Source of the DNA: Bacteroidota bacterium
Lineage (GTDB): Bacteria > Bacteroidota > Ignavibacteria > Ignavibacteriales > Melioribacteraceae
Length of the DNA: 42,568 nt
Reading direction: 5' to 3'
NCBI GenBank assembly: GCA_021824635.1
Contig: JAKAKD010000026.1
Location: 1 to 42,568 of the forward strand
Below are positions 1 through 9,857 of the stretch, one piece after another (the first letter of the stretch is position 1; each line of letters starts with the position of its first letter). Below the pieces are notes generated by a model, which saw only the letters and a list, made by a program, of their open reading frames with translations, had not been told where the DNA came from and ran no database searches. Position numbers and translations under genes: made by a program.

Positions 1-42
1 TACAACAATTATAATTACCGATAAACCGGTCAATGCTTCCAT
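1..42 (-). CDS. 5' end of a gene running off the left edge
   Basis: A minus-strand ATG at 42 is preceded by a very good ribosome binding site (AAAGGAG, about 6 bases upstream, plus-strand 49-56). The 14 visible residues read MEALTGLSVIIIVV, which looks like the start of an N-terminal membrane segment. The gene is divergent from clpC. Too little is visible to name a family; small membrane subunits often begin this way. The gene start is fairly secure because of the ribosome binding site; the function is unknown. Confidence 0.5.
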   Translation of the reverse strand, partial: MEALTGLSVIIIVV

Positions 43-232
43 TATTTTCTCCTTTATTAACCAAATGCAAGATATCAATTCAATCTCATTATTACAATTT
101 CTGAAATTAACAAACGTCTTTTATCATTAATGCCGATGTTCCTTGATATGAGGAAAATCAATCTATATATTTGCATTGGAAACCATTTGAATAACTGTAC
201 TGTTACTCATAAAGAATAATAAAGGAAAAGAT
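43..232. promoter_or_regulatory. divergent intergenic region upstream of clpC
   Basis: This 190-base AT-rich stretch lies between two divergent genes, so it should contain promoters for both (inference). I found no CIRCE-type inverted repeat or other recognisable heat-shock operator. The only clear elements are the ribosome binding sites at each end: AAAGGAG for the left gene, and AAAGGAAAAG at 221-230 for clpC. Confidence 0.35.
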
Positions 233-2737
233 ATGGAAGGAAATTTTTCGGAACGGGTGCAGGAAGTAATCAGATTAAGCCGTGAAGAAGCTTTGAGACT
301 TGGTCATGATTATATCGGAACTGAACATTTACTGCTTGGTATTATAAGAGAAGGGCAGGGTGTTGCCGTTCGCATTTTACGTAACCTTGATGCTGACCTT
401 GTAAAGCTTAAAAAAGCAATTGAAGATACGGTTAGAACTTCCGGCGGAACATTGACAATTGGAAATATTCCTTTGACAAAACAAGCCGAAAAAGTTTTAA
501 AAATAACTCAGATTGAATCTAAAATTTACAAATCGGATGTTATTGGAACAGAGCATATACTACTTTCATTATTGCGAGACGAAGATAACATCGCAACGCA
601 AATACTTCATCAATTTAATTTGACTTACGATAATGCACGGGCGGAATTAAATAATATTCTCAGCAGTAAAGATCCTTCTAAGACTGTTGCTTCACCTCCT
701 CAATTTGCAACAGGAAAGAAACCGGAAAAAACCAAAACTCCCGTTTTAGATAATTTTGGACGTGATCTAACAAAATTAGCAATTGAAGATAAGCTTGATC
801 CGGTAATTGGAAGAGAAAAAGAGATTGAACGTGTTGCTCAAGTTCTAAGCCGTAGAAAGAAAAACAATCCTGTGCTGATAGGCGAACCTGGTGTTGGTAA
901 AACAGCTATTGCGGAAGGATTGGCACTTAGAATTATTCAAAAGAAAGTCCCCCGCATATTGCAGGAAAAACGTGTTGTTACTCTTGATTTAGCCGGCTTA
1001 GTTGCCGGAACAAAATACCGCGGACAGTTTGAAGAGCGGATGAAAGCTTTAATGACCGAACTTGAAAAAGCTGATGACGTAATTTTATTTATTGATGAAT
1101 TGCACACAATTGTTGGCGCAGGCGGAGCTTCCGGTTCCCTAGACGCTTCAAATATGTTTAAACCGGCACTTGCACGAGGTGACATACAATGTATCGGTGC
1201 TACTACATTAGATGAGTATCGGAAATATATCGAGACCGACGGCGCACTTGACCGCAGATTCCAAAAAGTTATGGTTGAACCGCCTTCTGTCGATCAGACA
1301 ATTCAGATCCTCGAGCATATCAAATTCAAATATGAAGAGCATCATCATGTTCGTTATTCTAAAGAAGCTATCGAAATTGCGGTTCGTTTAAGCGAAAGAT
1401 ATATAACAGACCGTCATTTGCCGGATAAAGCAATAGATGTTCTAGATGAAGCTGGCTCGCGAGTTCATATGGGTAATTTCACTGTCTCTGAAGAAGTTTT
1501 GAGACTGGAAGAAGAAGTCGAGAAAATTAAACAACTCAAGATTCAGGTTGTTAAACAGCAGGATTACGAAGAAGCTGCGCGGTTACGAGATAAAGAAAGA
1601 ACTCTTCAATCCGATCTTGAAATTGCAAAACGTGAATGGGACACTAAAACTAAAGATATCATTTATGATGTTAGTGAAGATGACATGGCAACGGTTGTTT
1701 CCATGATGACTGGAATTCCGGTTACAAGAGTTGTTCAAGCTGAGTCAGATAAATTGATGAAGATGGAGAGCGCTCTTAAAGGCAGAATTGTTGGACAAGA
1801 TGAAGCAGTTTCAAGACTAACTAAAGCTATTAGAAGAACACGTGCCGGATTGAAGAGACCTTCAAAACCTATTGGAACCTTTATCTTTCTCGGTCCAACA
1901 GGAGTTGGTAAAACAGAATTAGCGAAAGAACTTGCACGATACTTATTTGATTCCGAGGATGCCCTTATCAGAATTGATATGAGCGAGTACATGGAAAAAT
2001 TTGCCGTGTCACGCTTAGTAGGAGCTCCTCCAGGATACGTTGGTTACGATGAAGGCGGTCAACTGACGGAACGTGTTAGAAGAAAACCATATTCCGTTGT
2101 TCTTTTTGATGAAATTGAAAAAGCTCATCCGGATGTGTTTAACATTCTCCTTCAGGTTCTTGATGATGGTACTCTTACCGATAGCCTCGGTCGTAAAGTT
2201 GATTTTAAGAATACAATTATTATAATGACGTCGAATGTTGGTACAAGAGATATTAGAACTACAGGCGGATTTGGATTTGGCGGCGAATCGGAAGCTGATC
2301 AATATTCTCATCTTAAAAATACTGTTGAAGATGCTATGAAAAAACTCTTCAATCCGGAGTTTGTCAATCGTCTGGATGAAACCATCGTTTTCAGAAGTCT
2401 GGATAAGGAAGATATTAAGCAGATCATTTCCATAGAGATGAAAGACTTAATAAAAAATATCAGCGATAATAAGATGAGCATAGAACTTCATAAATCTGCT
2501 AATGAATTTTTGGCTGATAAAGGATTTGATCCGAAATTCGGAGCAAGACCTTTGAAACGTGCTATACAGAAATATGTTGAAGATCCGCTCGCTGAAGAAC
2601 TTCTTCTTAATCATTTTAAAGAAGGAGATAAGATTGTTGTTAAGCATAAAAAAAATACTGAAGAACTTTACTTTATCTCCGGTAAAACTACAGAGCCGGA
2701 AGAACAAGATAATCAAGAGAAGGAAACAGTTGAATAA
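233..2737 (+). CDS. clpC: ClpC-type AAA+ unfoldase, Clp protease ATPase subunit
   Basis: An ATP-driven unfoldase that feeds proteins to ClpP in the cytoplasm. The 834 residues show the full ClpC order: two N-terminal Clp repeats (about 1-145); AAA+ module D1 with Walker A GEPGVGKT at 217-224 and Walker [10 protein letters not shown] near 283; a middle domain with a UVR-like stretch ([14 protein letters not shown]) that separates ClpC from ClpA and ClpB; and D2 with Walker A GPTGVGKT at 554-561 and Walker [12 protein letters not shown] near 622. A ClpB/D2-small domain and an acidic tail follow. Length and order are normal for the family. The ATG at 233 has a ribosome binding site (AAAGGAAAAG). 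It is the first gene of a tight plus-strand chain; the next gene starts 18 bases after its stop. Confidence 0.97.
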   Translation: MEGNFSERVQEVIRLSREEALRLGHDYIGTEHLLLGIIREGQGVAVRILRNLDADLVKLKKAIEDTVRTSGGTLTIGNIPLTKQAEKVLKITQIESKIYKSDVIGTEHILLSLLRDEDNIATQILHQFNLTYDNARAELNNILSSKDPSKTVASPPQFATGKKPEKTKTPVLDNFGRDLTKLAIEDKLDPVIGREKEIERVAQVLSRRKKNNPVLIGEPGVGKTAIAEGLALRIIQKKVPRILQEKRVVTLDLAGLVAGTKYRGQFEERMKALMTELEKADDVILFIDELHTIVGAGGASGSLDASNMFKPALARGDIQCIGATTLDEYRKYIETDGALDRRFQKVMVEPPSVDQTIQILEHIKFKYEEHHHVRYSKEAIEIAVRLSERYITDRHLPDKAIDVLDEAGSRVHMGNFTVSEEVLRLEEEVEKIKQLKIQVVKQQDYEEAARLRDKERTLQSDLEIAKREWDTKTKDIIYDVSEDDMATVVSMMTGIPVTRVVQAESDKLMKMESALKGRIVGQDEAVSRLTKAIRRTRAGLKRPSKPIGTFIFLGPTGVGKTELAKELARYLFDSEDALIRIDMSEYMEKFAVSRLVGAPPGYVGYDEGGQLTERVRRKPYSVVLFDEIEKAHPDVFNILLQVLDDGTLTDSLGRKVDFKNTIIIMTSNVGTRDIRTTGGFGFGGESEADQYSHLKNTVEDAMKKLFNPEFVNRLDETIVFRSLDKEDIKQIISIEMKDLIKNISDNKMSIELHKSANEFLADKGFDPKFGARPLKRAIQKYVEDPLAEELLLNHFKEGDKIVVKHKKNTEELYFISGKTTEPEEQDNQEKETVE

Positions 2738-2755
2738 ATTCTTAAACGTGCTTAA

Positions 2756-3040
2756 ATGAAATTACTTAACACCGAAGAGATAAAAGAAAAATTGGAGTCT
2801 TTGAACGGATGGTTTTATGTAGATGATTCTTTTGTCAAAGAGTTTAAGCTGAAGAGTTTTGCTGATGCCGTTGCATTTATAGTAAAAGTAGGCTTTGAAG
2901 CGGAAAAATTGGACCATCATCCGGATTTGCTCCTTCATTCTTGGAGTAAATTAAAAATTACTTTATCAACCCATAGCGAGGGAGGAGTAACTGAAAATGA
3001 TTTCAACCTCGCCCAAACAATTGACACGATCAGACAATGA
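2756..3040 (+). CDS. phhB: pterin-4a-carbinolamine dehydratase
   Basis: A 94-residue protein of the PCD/DCoH family, which dehydrates 4a-hydroxytetrahydrobiopterin during pterin recycling by aromatic amino acid hydroxylases. The family signature is visible: E50 then H54-H55-P56, W63, H73 in [10 protein letters not shown], and D82. Length is typical. In bacteria with no aromatic hydroxylase nearby the physiological role is often unclear, and no phenylalanine hydroxylase gene is in this window. Its stop overlaps the pyrE start as ATGA, so the two are probably translationally coupled. No strong Shine-Dalgarno precedes the ATG; coupling to clpC is possible. Confidence 0.92.
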   Translation: MKLLNTEEIKEKLESLNGWFYVDDSFVKEFKLKSFADAVAFIVKVGFEAEKLDHHPDLLLHSWSKLKITLSTHSEGGVTENDFNLAQTIDTIRQ

Positions 3041-3615
3041 CAAATCAAAATATTTTAGAAATTTTTCAGAAGACTAATGCCCTCTTAGACGGGCATTTTT
3101 TATTAACATCAGGCAGGCACAGCAATCAATATTTCCAATGTGCACTTGTTCTTCAATATCCTAACTACAATGAGATAATTTGCGGTAAGATTGCCGAGCA
3201 TTTCAAAGATACTGAGATTGATGCGGTAATTTCACCTGCAATTGGAGGAATCATAGTCGGGCAAGAAGTTGCACGTCTTCTCGGTAAGAAGTCAATTTTT
3301 GCTGAAAGAGAAGATAAATCACTAACGCTTCGACGTGGTTTCAATATTGAAGAAGGGAAAAAATATTTAGTTTGTGAAGATGTAGTAACCACCGGCGGCT
3401 CTGTTTTTGAAGTAATGGAAATTGTGAGAAATAATGGAGGGATTGTAGCCGGAGTCGGTTATATTGTTGACAGAAGCAATAATAAAGTACAGTTTGGGGT
3501 TCCGCAGTTTAGTACTCTACAACTAGAGGTAGTTTCTTACCAGCCGGAAGATTGTCCGTTGTGTAAACAAAACATTCCGGCAATTAAACCCGGTTCTAGA
3601 AAAGTCAAACCGTAA
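3037..3615 (+). CDS. pyrE: orotate phosphoribosyltransferase
   Basis: Converts orotate and PRPP to orotidine 5'-monophosphate in de novo pyrimidine synthesis in the cytoplasm. The PRPP-binding loop [11 protein letters not shown] is at residues 112-122. The N-terminal part ([14 protein letters not shown]) and the flexible-loop region (KSIFAERED) match PyrE. At 192 residues with a C-terminal CPLCKQ segment it resembles the longer PyrE type rather than the E. coli form. The ATG overlaps the preceding stop by four bases (ATGA). No other pyrimidine gene is in the window. Confidence 0.95.
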   Translation: MTNQNILEIFQKTNALLDGHFLLTSGRHSNQYFQCALVLQYPNYNEIICGKIAEHFKDTEIDAVISPAIGGIIVGQEVARLLGKKSIFAEREDKSLTLRRGFNIEEGKKYLVCEDVVTTGGSVFEVMEIVRNNGGIVAGVGYIVDRSNNKVQFGVPQFSTLQLEVVSYQPEDCPLCKQNIPAIKPGSRKVKP

Positions 3616-3634
3616 CACATTAAGGAATAAATAA

Positions 3635-4903
3635 ATGAGAAAAGTATTTGCTCTTTTACTCTGTTTTGTAATCACTATAAACGCTCAAATTAAATTTGAT
3701 GATTACTTCGTTGATCAGACACTTCGTTTCGATTTTTTTCATACCGGGAATAAGACTACAGAAACAATCTCTTTTGATAAGTTAGTGAAAGAAGGACAAT
3801 GGAGCGGTCCAAAAAAGAATCTGATTGATCCATTCGGATATGGAAATTATTTCTTTAAGGTTTTCGATGTTACTTCAAATAATCTAATTTATTCGAGAGG
3901 ATTCTCTACACTTTATCAAGAATGGCAAACAACAGAAGAATCAAAGAATACAATGCGCACATTCACCGGTTCCATAATTATGCCGTTCCCAAAAGAGAAA
4001 ATTCGTGTAGAGATTTATAGAAGAGACCGAAAAAATAATTTTGTAAAAAAATTTGATTACACTGTTGATCCCAAAAATTATTTTATAGTTGATGAAAGAA
4101 TTAGACCTTACGATAATTTCAAAGTTCATTACTCCGGTGATCCATCATCCAAACTAGATATTGTATTTATTCCGGAAGGATATACGAAAGCAGAGATGGA
4201 AAAATTTCATAAAGATTGTGAAAGATTTGCCGGATACTTGTTCGATTATTCTCCTTATAAAGAGAATAAAGACAAAATAAATATTTGGGGAATTGAAGCG
4301 CCGTCAAACGAATCCGGTACGGATATTCCCGCAAAAAATATTTGGAAACAGACATTGATCAATTCCAGTTTCTATACTTTTGATAGTGAACGTTACTTAA
4401 TGACTACCGATTACCAAACTGTGCGCGATGTTGCCGCAAACGCCCCTTATGATCAAATTTTCATTATGGTTAACACTTCTAAATATGGCGGCGGTGCTAT
4501 TTATAATTTTTATTCAATGACTTGCGTTGATAATAAAGCTGCCAAACAAGTTTTTGTGCACGAGTTTGCACATGGACTTGCCGGATTGGCAGACGAATAT
4601 GGAAATGATAATACATATCAGGATATGTACCCAACTGATGTTGAACCATGGGAACCAAACTTAACCACAATGGTTAATTTTGACAGTAAATGGAAAAATT
4701 TAATTGAACCCGGAACGCCAATTCCAACACCGCCCGAAGATAAATACAAAGACAAAATTGGTGTTTTTGAAGGCGGCGGCTACGTTGCAAAAGGTGTTTA
4801 CCGCCCTACATTCAACAGTATTATGAATTCCTTTACATCGAACGAGTTTAATCAAGTATGTAAAGATGTAATTCAGAAAATCATAAACTATTATTCGGAA
4901 TAA
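3635..4903 (+). CDS. secreted M64-family zinc metallopeptidase
   Basis: A 422-residue protein with a signal peptide (about residues 1-17; cleavage likely after INA). The C-terminal half carries the zinc site HEFAH at 309-313 followed by GLAGLADEYG, the signature of peptidase family M64, whose best-known member is a clostridial IgA protease. The N-terminal half (about 20-150) fits the beta-rich domain that precedes M64 catalytic domains in Bacteroidota. The substrate cannot be read from sequence, and IgA cleavage should not be assumed for a probable environmental bacterium. AAGGA precedes the ATG. It starts 19 bases after pyrE and ends 8 bases before the phosphatase gene. Confidence 0.9.
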   Translation: MRKVFALLLCFVITINAQIKFDDYFVDQTLRFDFFHTGNKTTETISFDKLVKEGQWSGPKKNLIDPFGYGNYFFKVFDVTSNNLIYSRGFSTLYQEWQTTEESKNTMRTFTGSIIMPFPKEKIRVEIYRRDRKNNFVKKFDYTVDPKNYFIVDERIRPYDNFKVHYSGDPSSKLDIVFIPEGYTKAEMEKFHKDCERFAGYLFDYSPYKENKDKINIWGIEAPSNESGTDIPAKNIWKQTLINSSFYTFDSERYLMTTDYQTVRDVAANAPYDQIFIMVNTSKYGGGAIYNFYSMTCVDNKAAKQVFVHEFAHGLAGLADEYGNDNTYQDMYPTDVEPWEPNLTTMVNFDSKWKNLIEPGTPIPTPPEDKYKDKIGVFEGGGYVAKGVYRPTFNSIMNSFTSNEFNQVCKDVIQKIINYYSE

Positions 4904-4911
4904 ATATTTAG

Positions 4912-6147
4912 ATGGATCAGAAGAAACTTTACAGAACGATTGAGACCGTATCCTCAAGAAAATTTAGTTCAGACGAAGAACTTCTTGCAGATATTGTAAA
5001 ACAAATCATAAATAATGAAGAGATTAAACTTACCGGAGGGCGAATCTGGAAATTTAATCTTCGTAAGAAAACTTACAATTTATTATTTCAGACCGGTAAA
5101 GTTTCCAAAATCGCAGAAGGGTATTCTCTTGATTTTAAGAATTATCCTTTCTTTGAAAGAATAGCTTATGAAAGAACAATATTAGCAACTGAGACAGATA
5201 AAACACTTATCAAGAAAGGAATTGTTAATTACTCTGCAAGCGGAGTAGGCAGAAAAATTAAGGTAGGCGATAAAAAATATTATGAATATCTGCTTGCCGT
5301 TAACAGCGATATGATTGGCGATGATTTGCGCGATACACTCAACATTGTTGCAACTGTTTTAACATCTAAACTAAATGAAAGATACCTCCAACAATCAAGA
5401 AAGAATCTCATTGCAGATATTGATAAAGCGAGGGAGATTCAAAGAAGTATTCTGCCGGAACATCAATACCATTTTAATTCTTACGATATTTTTGGCGTAA
5501 CATTGCCGGCACAAATTGTAGGCGGAGATTTTTATGACTACTTGAAACTTGGCGATGGTGAAGAGCGGCTTGGCATTTTAATGGGAGATGCAGCATCAAA
5601 AGGGTTAGGCGCTGCGGCAGAGGCAATGTACATTTCCGGTGCGATGAGAATGGCTAGCACTTTTCAAGTTAAGATTTCTTTAATGATGTCGCGTATGAAC
5701 CAACTTGTAAATAAAATTTTCAGCGATGATAAATTTGCTTCTCTATTCTACGGAGAGCTTTCCAACGATAAGAAAGGTTTATTCCTTTATGCAAATGCCG
5801 GTCAAAATCCGCCAATGTTTTTTAGGAAGAAGTTTAATGATATTATTTTGCTCGATTCAACTGGACCGTTACTGGGACCGACTCCAAACGCAAAATTTGA
5901 AACCGATAGCATCAATTTTCATCCTGGCGATGTTTTAGTAATCTATTCGGACGGTTTAGTTGAAGCCGCGAACGATAAATTTGAATTTTACGGAGAAGAA
6001 AAATTGGGGCATATTATTTTGGATAGTGTTAATTTATCGCCCAAAGAAATTGCAGCTTCTATTCTTGAAGACGTCATCAAGTTCAGCACCAATGAAAGTC
6101 AATATCAAGATGATAAAACAATTGTTGTTATAAAACGAAACGGATAA
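4912..6147 (+). CDS. SpoIIE/RsbU-type PP2C serine phosphatase with N-terminal sensor-like domain
   Basis: Predicted manganese-dependent phosphoserine phosphatase of the kind that acts on anti-anti-sigma (STAS) proteins in partner-switching pathways. The catalytic domain spans about 165-411. Metal ligands are visible: D206 and D209 in GGDFYDY, D226 in MGDAASKG, and D347 in IYSDGLVEA. It is preceded by the usual linker AREIQRSILPEH. Residues 1-150 look like a divergent GAF-like domain (not certain). There is no membrane segment. It ends one base before the PduS-like gene, so the two are probably co-transcribed. No STAS or RsbW partner is in the window, unless the lone kinase-type ATPase at 19850-20341 acts as one. 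Confidence 0.9.
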   Translation: MDQKKLYRTIETVSSRKFSSDEELLADIVKQIINNEEIKLTGGRIWKFNLRKKTYNLLFQTGKVSKIAEGYSLDFKNYPFFERIAYERTILATETDKTLIKKGIVNYSASGVGRKIKVGDKKYYEYLLAVNSDMIGDDLRDTLNIVATVLTSKLNERYLQQSRKNLIADIDKAREIQRSILPEHQYHFNSYDIFGVTLPAQIVGGDFYDYLKLGDGEERLGILMGDAASKGLGAAAEAMYISGAMRMASTFQVKISLMMSRMNQLVNKIFSDDKFASLFYGELSNDKKGLFLYANAGQNPPMFFRKKFNDIILLDSTGPLLGPTPNAKFETDSINFHPGDVLVIYSDGLVEAANDKFEFYGEEKLGHIILDSVNLSPKEIAASILEDVIKFSTNESQYQDDKTIVVIKRNG

Positions 6148-6148
6148 T

Positions 6149-7462
6149 ATGGATCTCGTTCAAAAAATATTTGATGCTGGCGTAGTTGGTGCTGGCGGAG
6201 CAGGGTTTCCCACACATATTAAAGCTAAATCTAAAGTTGAATTTGTTTTAGTCAATGGCGCAGAGTGTGAACCTCTGATTCACAAAGACTTTGAATTAAT
6301 GAAAAATTTTGCACCCGAAATTGTTAAAGCTGTAGGATTGATGACCAAAGAAACTTCCGCAAAGAAATCTTACTTTGGCATCAAAGCAAAAAATGGTGCT
6401 GCGATCGAAGCGGTTGAAAAGAATTATTCCAATGGGAAAATTGAAACTTGCCTTCTTGGGGATTTTTATCCAAGCGGCGATGAATATGAATTAGTTTATG
6501 CTGCGACAAAGAGATTAATTCCTCCATACGGTTTGCCGCTTGATGTTGGTTGTGTTGTGAACAACGTCGAAACTTTTTATAATATCTCACGTGCAGTTGA
6601 AGACAAACCTGTTACACAGAAGTTTGTTTGTGTTACCGGATCTGTTAAAAATCCTTCTTCGTTTTTCGTTCCTATAGGAACAAGCTTAAAAGAACTGCTT
6701 GATCACGCGGGCGGTGCTACTGTATCAGAGTATGGAGTTTTTGTAAGCGGTATTTTGATGGGCAAACTTACTTCCGATTTATCAGAAGTTGTAACAAAAA
6801 CAACAGCTGGAATTATTGTTCTTCCGGCAGATCATTATCTGGTCAATAGAACGAAGAGACCAATTGAGGACAAAAAAAGAATTGGAAAATCGGCTTGCGA
6901 CCAATGCAGCTACTGTACCGAATTTTGTCCTCGTTATCTTTTAGGTTATGATGTTCAACCGCATAAAGTAATGAGATCACTCGGATTCACAACAACAGGA
7001 AGTGCAGTGTGGAATCAATATGCTGATCTTTGTTGTTCTTGCGGATTGTGTTCTCTTTACTCATGCCCGGAAGATTTATATCCGCGTGAAGCTTGCGATC
7101 AAGGTAAAATTGAAAATAAAAAATTAGGGACGAGATACGAACAGCAGAAACCGGTCAAAGTGCATCCCATTAAAGAGGGAAGGCGCGTTCCGCTGAAACA
7201 ATTGATGAAACGGATTGATGTCCTGAAATATGATGCGCATACGCCGTTCGTAAAAAAATCGCCGGATGTTTCGCAAGTTAAGATCATGCTGAAACAACAT
7301 ATTGGTGCGGCGGCTAAACCGGTTGTTAAACTCGGTGACAGCGTAGTTGAAGGAACGTTGATTGCCGATGTTGAAGAAGGAAAACTCGGCGCAAAAATTC
7401 ACGCTTCAATCAGCGGAAGAGTAACTCATGTTTCTGATGAGTTTATAAAAATTGCTAAATAA
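6149..7462 (+). CDS. pduS: PduS/RnfC-like flavo-iron-sulfur electron-transfer protein
   Basis: 437 residues. The N-terminus has the RnfC/NuoF-type glycine-rich flavin/nucleotide region (GVVGAGGAGFPTHIK at 12-26) and NGAECEPL. An SLBB region follows, then two [4Fe-4S] motifs: C250, C253, C256, C260, and C295 or C296, C298, C301, C306. A C-terminal barrel-sandwich domain spans about 380-437. This is the PduS architecture; PduS is the cobalamin reductase and electron carrier of propanediol-type microcompartments. Soluble RnfC is the alternative, but no other Rnf subunit is present and the next gene is PduT-like, which settles the context. The gene lies one base after the phosphatase stop. Confidence 0.85.
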   Translation: MDLVQKIFDAGVVGAGGAGFPTHIKAKSKVEFVLVNGAECEPLIHKDFELMKNFAPEIVKAVGLMTKETSAKKSYFGIKAKNGAAIEAVEKNYSNGKIETCLLGDFYPSGDEYELVYAATKRLIPPYGLPLDVGCVVNNVETFYNISRAVEDKPVTQKFVCVTGSVKNPSSFFVPIGTSLKELLDHAGGATVSEYGVFVSGILMGKLTSDLSEVVTKTTAGIIVLPADHYLVNRTKRPIEDKKRIGKSACDQCSYCTEFCPRYLLGYDVQPHKVMRSLGFTTTGSAVWNQYADLCCSCGLCSLYSCPEDLYPREACDQGKIENKKLGTRYEQQKPVKVHPIKEGRRVPLKQLMKRIDVLKYDAHTPFVKKSPDVSQVKIMLKQHIGAAAKPVVKLGDSVVEGTLIADVEEGKLGAKIHASISGRVTHVSDEFIKIAK

Positions 7463-7518
7463 AAAATATATCATTGCAAAATATTTTTGAAGCAGTGATT
7501 AAATGAAAGGTATTTATA

Positions 7519-8070
7519 ATGGAAATGAATTCTCTCGGTCTTATTGAAATGACAAGTATTGCGGCTGGTATGCAAGCGGCAGATATTATGTTAAAGACAT
7601 CTCAAGTTGAATTAATTCTCTCTCGTACAATTTGTTCGGGAAAATATATTGTGCTTATCGGCGGTGATGTTGCTGCCGTTCAATCATCAGTAGATGCAGC
7701 CGCAAATCAAATTGACTTTGCTGTTATAGATACTTTTGTAATTCCAAATGTTCATCCGGATATTTTCCCGGCACTATCGGGACATTCAGATGTAACTTTG
7801 CTTGAAGCTTTGGGAATAATTGAATCTTTTTCTGTTGCTTCACTAATAGAAGGTGCCGATGCCGCAGTTAAAGCCGCAAATGTTAGAATAATTGAGATAC
7901 GTTTAGCAATGGCTCTCGGAGGAAAAGCATTCTGTACTTTAACCGGAGAAGTTGCCGCAGTTACAAGCGCAGTAGAATCCGGTGCAAAAGTTATTGCCGA
8001 TAAAGGTTTGCTCGTAAATAAAATTGTTATTGCCCAACCTCGCCCGGAATTGTTGAGTGAAATGATCTAA
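7519..8070 (+). CDS. pduT: PduT-like tandem-BMC shell protein with predicted Fe-S site
   Basis: 183 residues with two bacterial-microcompartment domains in tandem: about 4-85, starting SLGLIEMTSIAAGMQAADIM, and about 95-180, starting EALGIIESFSVASLIEGAD. Such proteins form trimers that act as hexagonal shell tiles. Sequence and length match PduT closely. The motif RTICSGKY places C39 where S. enterica PduT has C38, the ligand of a [4Fe-4S] cluster at the trimer pore. Hence this tile is predicted to pass electrons across a shell, with the adjacent PduS as partner. The ATG at 7519 has AAAGG upstream; a second ATG two codons later is possible. No other shell or enzyme gene is present. Confidence 0.92.
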   Translation: MEMNSLGLIEMTSIAAGMQAADIMLKTSQVELILSRTICSGKYIVLIGGDVAAVQSSVDAAANQIDFAVIDTFVIPNVHPDIFPALSGHSDVTLLEALGIIESFSVASLIEGADAAVKAANVRIIEIRLAMALGGKAFCTLTGEVAAVTSAVESGAKVIADKGLLVNKIVIAQPRPELLSEMI

Positions 8071-8130
8071 AATAATCTCTTCATTTGTTCCTGTTAGAGG
8101 ACTTCAAACTATTAAACTCAAAAACCAACT

Positions 8131-9759
8131 ATGAAAATGAAACATCTGTTTTTACTGTTAACAATTATTCCCTTTTTTAATAACAATATCTTTTCCCAGA
8201 AAATAGAAAGACCAAAATTAGTAGTGGGAATTGTAGTTGATCAAATGCGGTTTGATTATCTATGCCGGTTTAATCCATATTTTGGAAAGAATGGTTTTAT
8301 CCGATTGATGAACGAAGGATCAAATTTTACTTTTGCTCATTACAATTATTCACCTACAAATACAGCTCCCGGTCATGCTTCTATTTATACTGGTACGACT
8401 CCATATTTCCATGGAGTCATTGCAAACGACTGGTATGATAAAGTAAAAAATAAAATGATTTACTGCGTAAATGATACAACAGTAAAAAGTGTCGGCAGTA
8501 ATGATCAAGAAGGGGAGATGTCTCCCAAAAATCTTTTGGCAACAACAATTACAGATCAATTGAAGCTTTCGAATAATAATGCTTCAAAAGTAATTTCAAT
8601 ATCACTGAAAAACCGTGGTGCGGTGTTGCCTGGCGGGCATTGTGCAAATGCAGCTTATTGGTACGATGTTAAAACCGGCAACGTAATTACATCATCATAT
8701 TATATGAACGCTTTACCTAAATGGGTTAATGAGTTCAACGATCAAAAACTGGTTCTTAAATATTTATCAAAAGGATGGCAGTTATCTCTACCAGAATCTG
8801 ATTACTTAATTAGTTCTCCGGATGATTCTAAATATGAAAAAGATGTGTTTAAGGAAGGCAAGACTTCTTTCCCTCATCTTTTCAAACATTTGAATGATAA
8901 TCAAAAATATGATGCATTCGAAACAACTCCTTACGGCAATAATATTGTTGAGGAATTTGCTAAAACAGCACTTGTAAATGAAAAGTTAGGTAAAGGTAAA
9001 GAAACAGATTTTCTTGCAATCAGTTTTTCATCAACCGACCATGTAGGTCATGATTACGGCACATTCTCTTTTGAGTTGCAGGATACTTACATAAAACTGG
9101 ATTCACTCATTGCCGACTTATTATTAACGATTGATAACCATGTAGGTAAAGGGAATTATCTTTTATTCCTTACTGCTGATCATGCAGGTTTAGAAACACC
9201 AGGAATATTAAAAGAGCGGGGACTTCCAACGGGAGAATTAAATAATAAAAAATTTCTCGATTCATTAAAATCATTTGCCTTAAGAAATTATGGCGATGAA
9301 AAAATTATTGAGAATCATTCTAACAGACAGATTTATTTTAACAGGACTGTGATTCAGAAAAAGAATTTGAATCTGCATGAAGTGGAACAACGCTTCACAG
9401 ATTATATGAGAGATACTTTTCCGGCAATTGCCTCAATAAACAACCGTGATGATCTTGAAAAACAAATTGCATCACGTGAATCATCAAATCCAATCCTTAA
9501 TGGTTTTAATCCGGCTTTATCCGGTGATATCACTTATAGTCTTCAACCTGGATATTTGCCAAACTTTTTAGATAAAGGGACCACACATTCAACTGCTTAT
9601 TCTTATGATACACATGTGCCGTTACTTTTTTATGGATGGCACATTCCCAAACATACAAATAACAGTTCCGTTTTTACGATTGATATTGCGCCGACAATAG
9701 CAAATCTTCTTAAGATACAGGAACCAAGCGCTTCGATTGGAATTCCGCTGATTAAATAA
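8131..9759 (+). CDS. PafA-like secreted alkaline phosphatase
   Basis: 542 residues with an N-terminal signal peptide (hydrophobic 5-22, ending FSQ). It belongs to the alkaline phosphatase superfamily. The metal-site aspartate lies in VVDQMRFDYL, the nucleophile T78 in NTAPGHASIYTG, and later metal ligands in SSTDHVGHDYG, LTADHAG and the C-terminal DTHVPLLFYG. N99 and the pair K160/R162 (LKNRGAVLPGG) fall where PafA phosphomonoesterase has N100, K162 and R164, which favours a monoesterase over a diesterase. The likely role is periplasmic phosphate release from organic phosphates. No Pho-box-like sequence was recognised upstream. It starts 60 bases after pduT. Confidence 0.88.
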   Translation: MKMKHLFLLLTIIPFFNNNIFSQKIERPKLVVGIVVDQMRFDYLCRFNPYFGKNGFIRLMNEGSNFTFAHYNYSPTNTAPGHASIYTGTTPYFHGVIANDWYDKVKNKMIYCVNDTTVKSVGSNDQEGEMSPKNLLATTITDQLKLSNNNASKVISISLKNRGAVLPGGHCANAAYWYDVKTGNVITSSYYMNALPKWVNEFNDQKLVLKYLSKGWQLSLPESDYLISSPDDSKYEKDVFKEGKTSFPHLFKHLNDNQKYDAFETTPYGNNIVEEFAKTALVNEKLGKGKETDFLAISFSSTDHVGHDYGTFSFELQDTYIKLDSLIADLLLTIDNHVGKGNYLLFLTADHAGLETPGILKERGLPTGELNNKKFLDSLKSFALRNYGDEKIIENHSNRQIYFNRTVIQKKNLNLHEVEQRFTDYMRDTFPAIASINNRDDLEKQIASRESSNPILNGFNPALSGDITYSLQPGYLPNFLDKGTTHSTAYSYDTHVPLLFYGWHIPKHTNNSSVFTIDIAPTIANLLKIQEPSASIGIPLIK

Positions 9760-9857
9760 AATTCCGGTTAATATTTAAAACAAATAAAAATGTTTTTTAA
9801 TGCGGTCGAAATTTTTGAATAAGGTGATTCTAATTACCGATCACCAATAACTAATAA

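Noticed and set aside
233..2737. Long antisense open frames inside clpC
   Set aside because: They have no ribosome binding sites or recognisable domains and are explained by the codon use of clpC on the other strand.
6149..7462. RnfC of a membrane Rnf complex
   Set aside because: No RnfA, B, D, E or G gene is present, and the downstream PduT-like shell gene points to PduS.
9468..9485. CACGTG core in a CATCACGTGAATC context, considered as a parS site for the ParB at 39304
   Set aside because: The flanking bases do not match the TGTTTCACGTGAAACA consensus, and the site lies inside the PafA-like gene. No full parS was found in the window.
9823..9845. GGTGAT/ATCACC inverted repeat between the convergent phosphatase and RidA genes
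   Set aside because: Six-base arms, an 11-base loop and no T run; too weak to call a terminator. An AT-only AAAACA/TGTTTT pair at 9777-9796 was set aside for the same reason.
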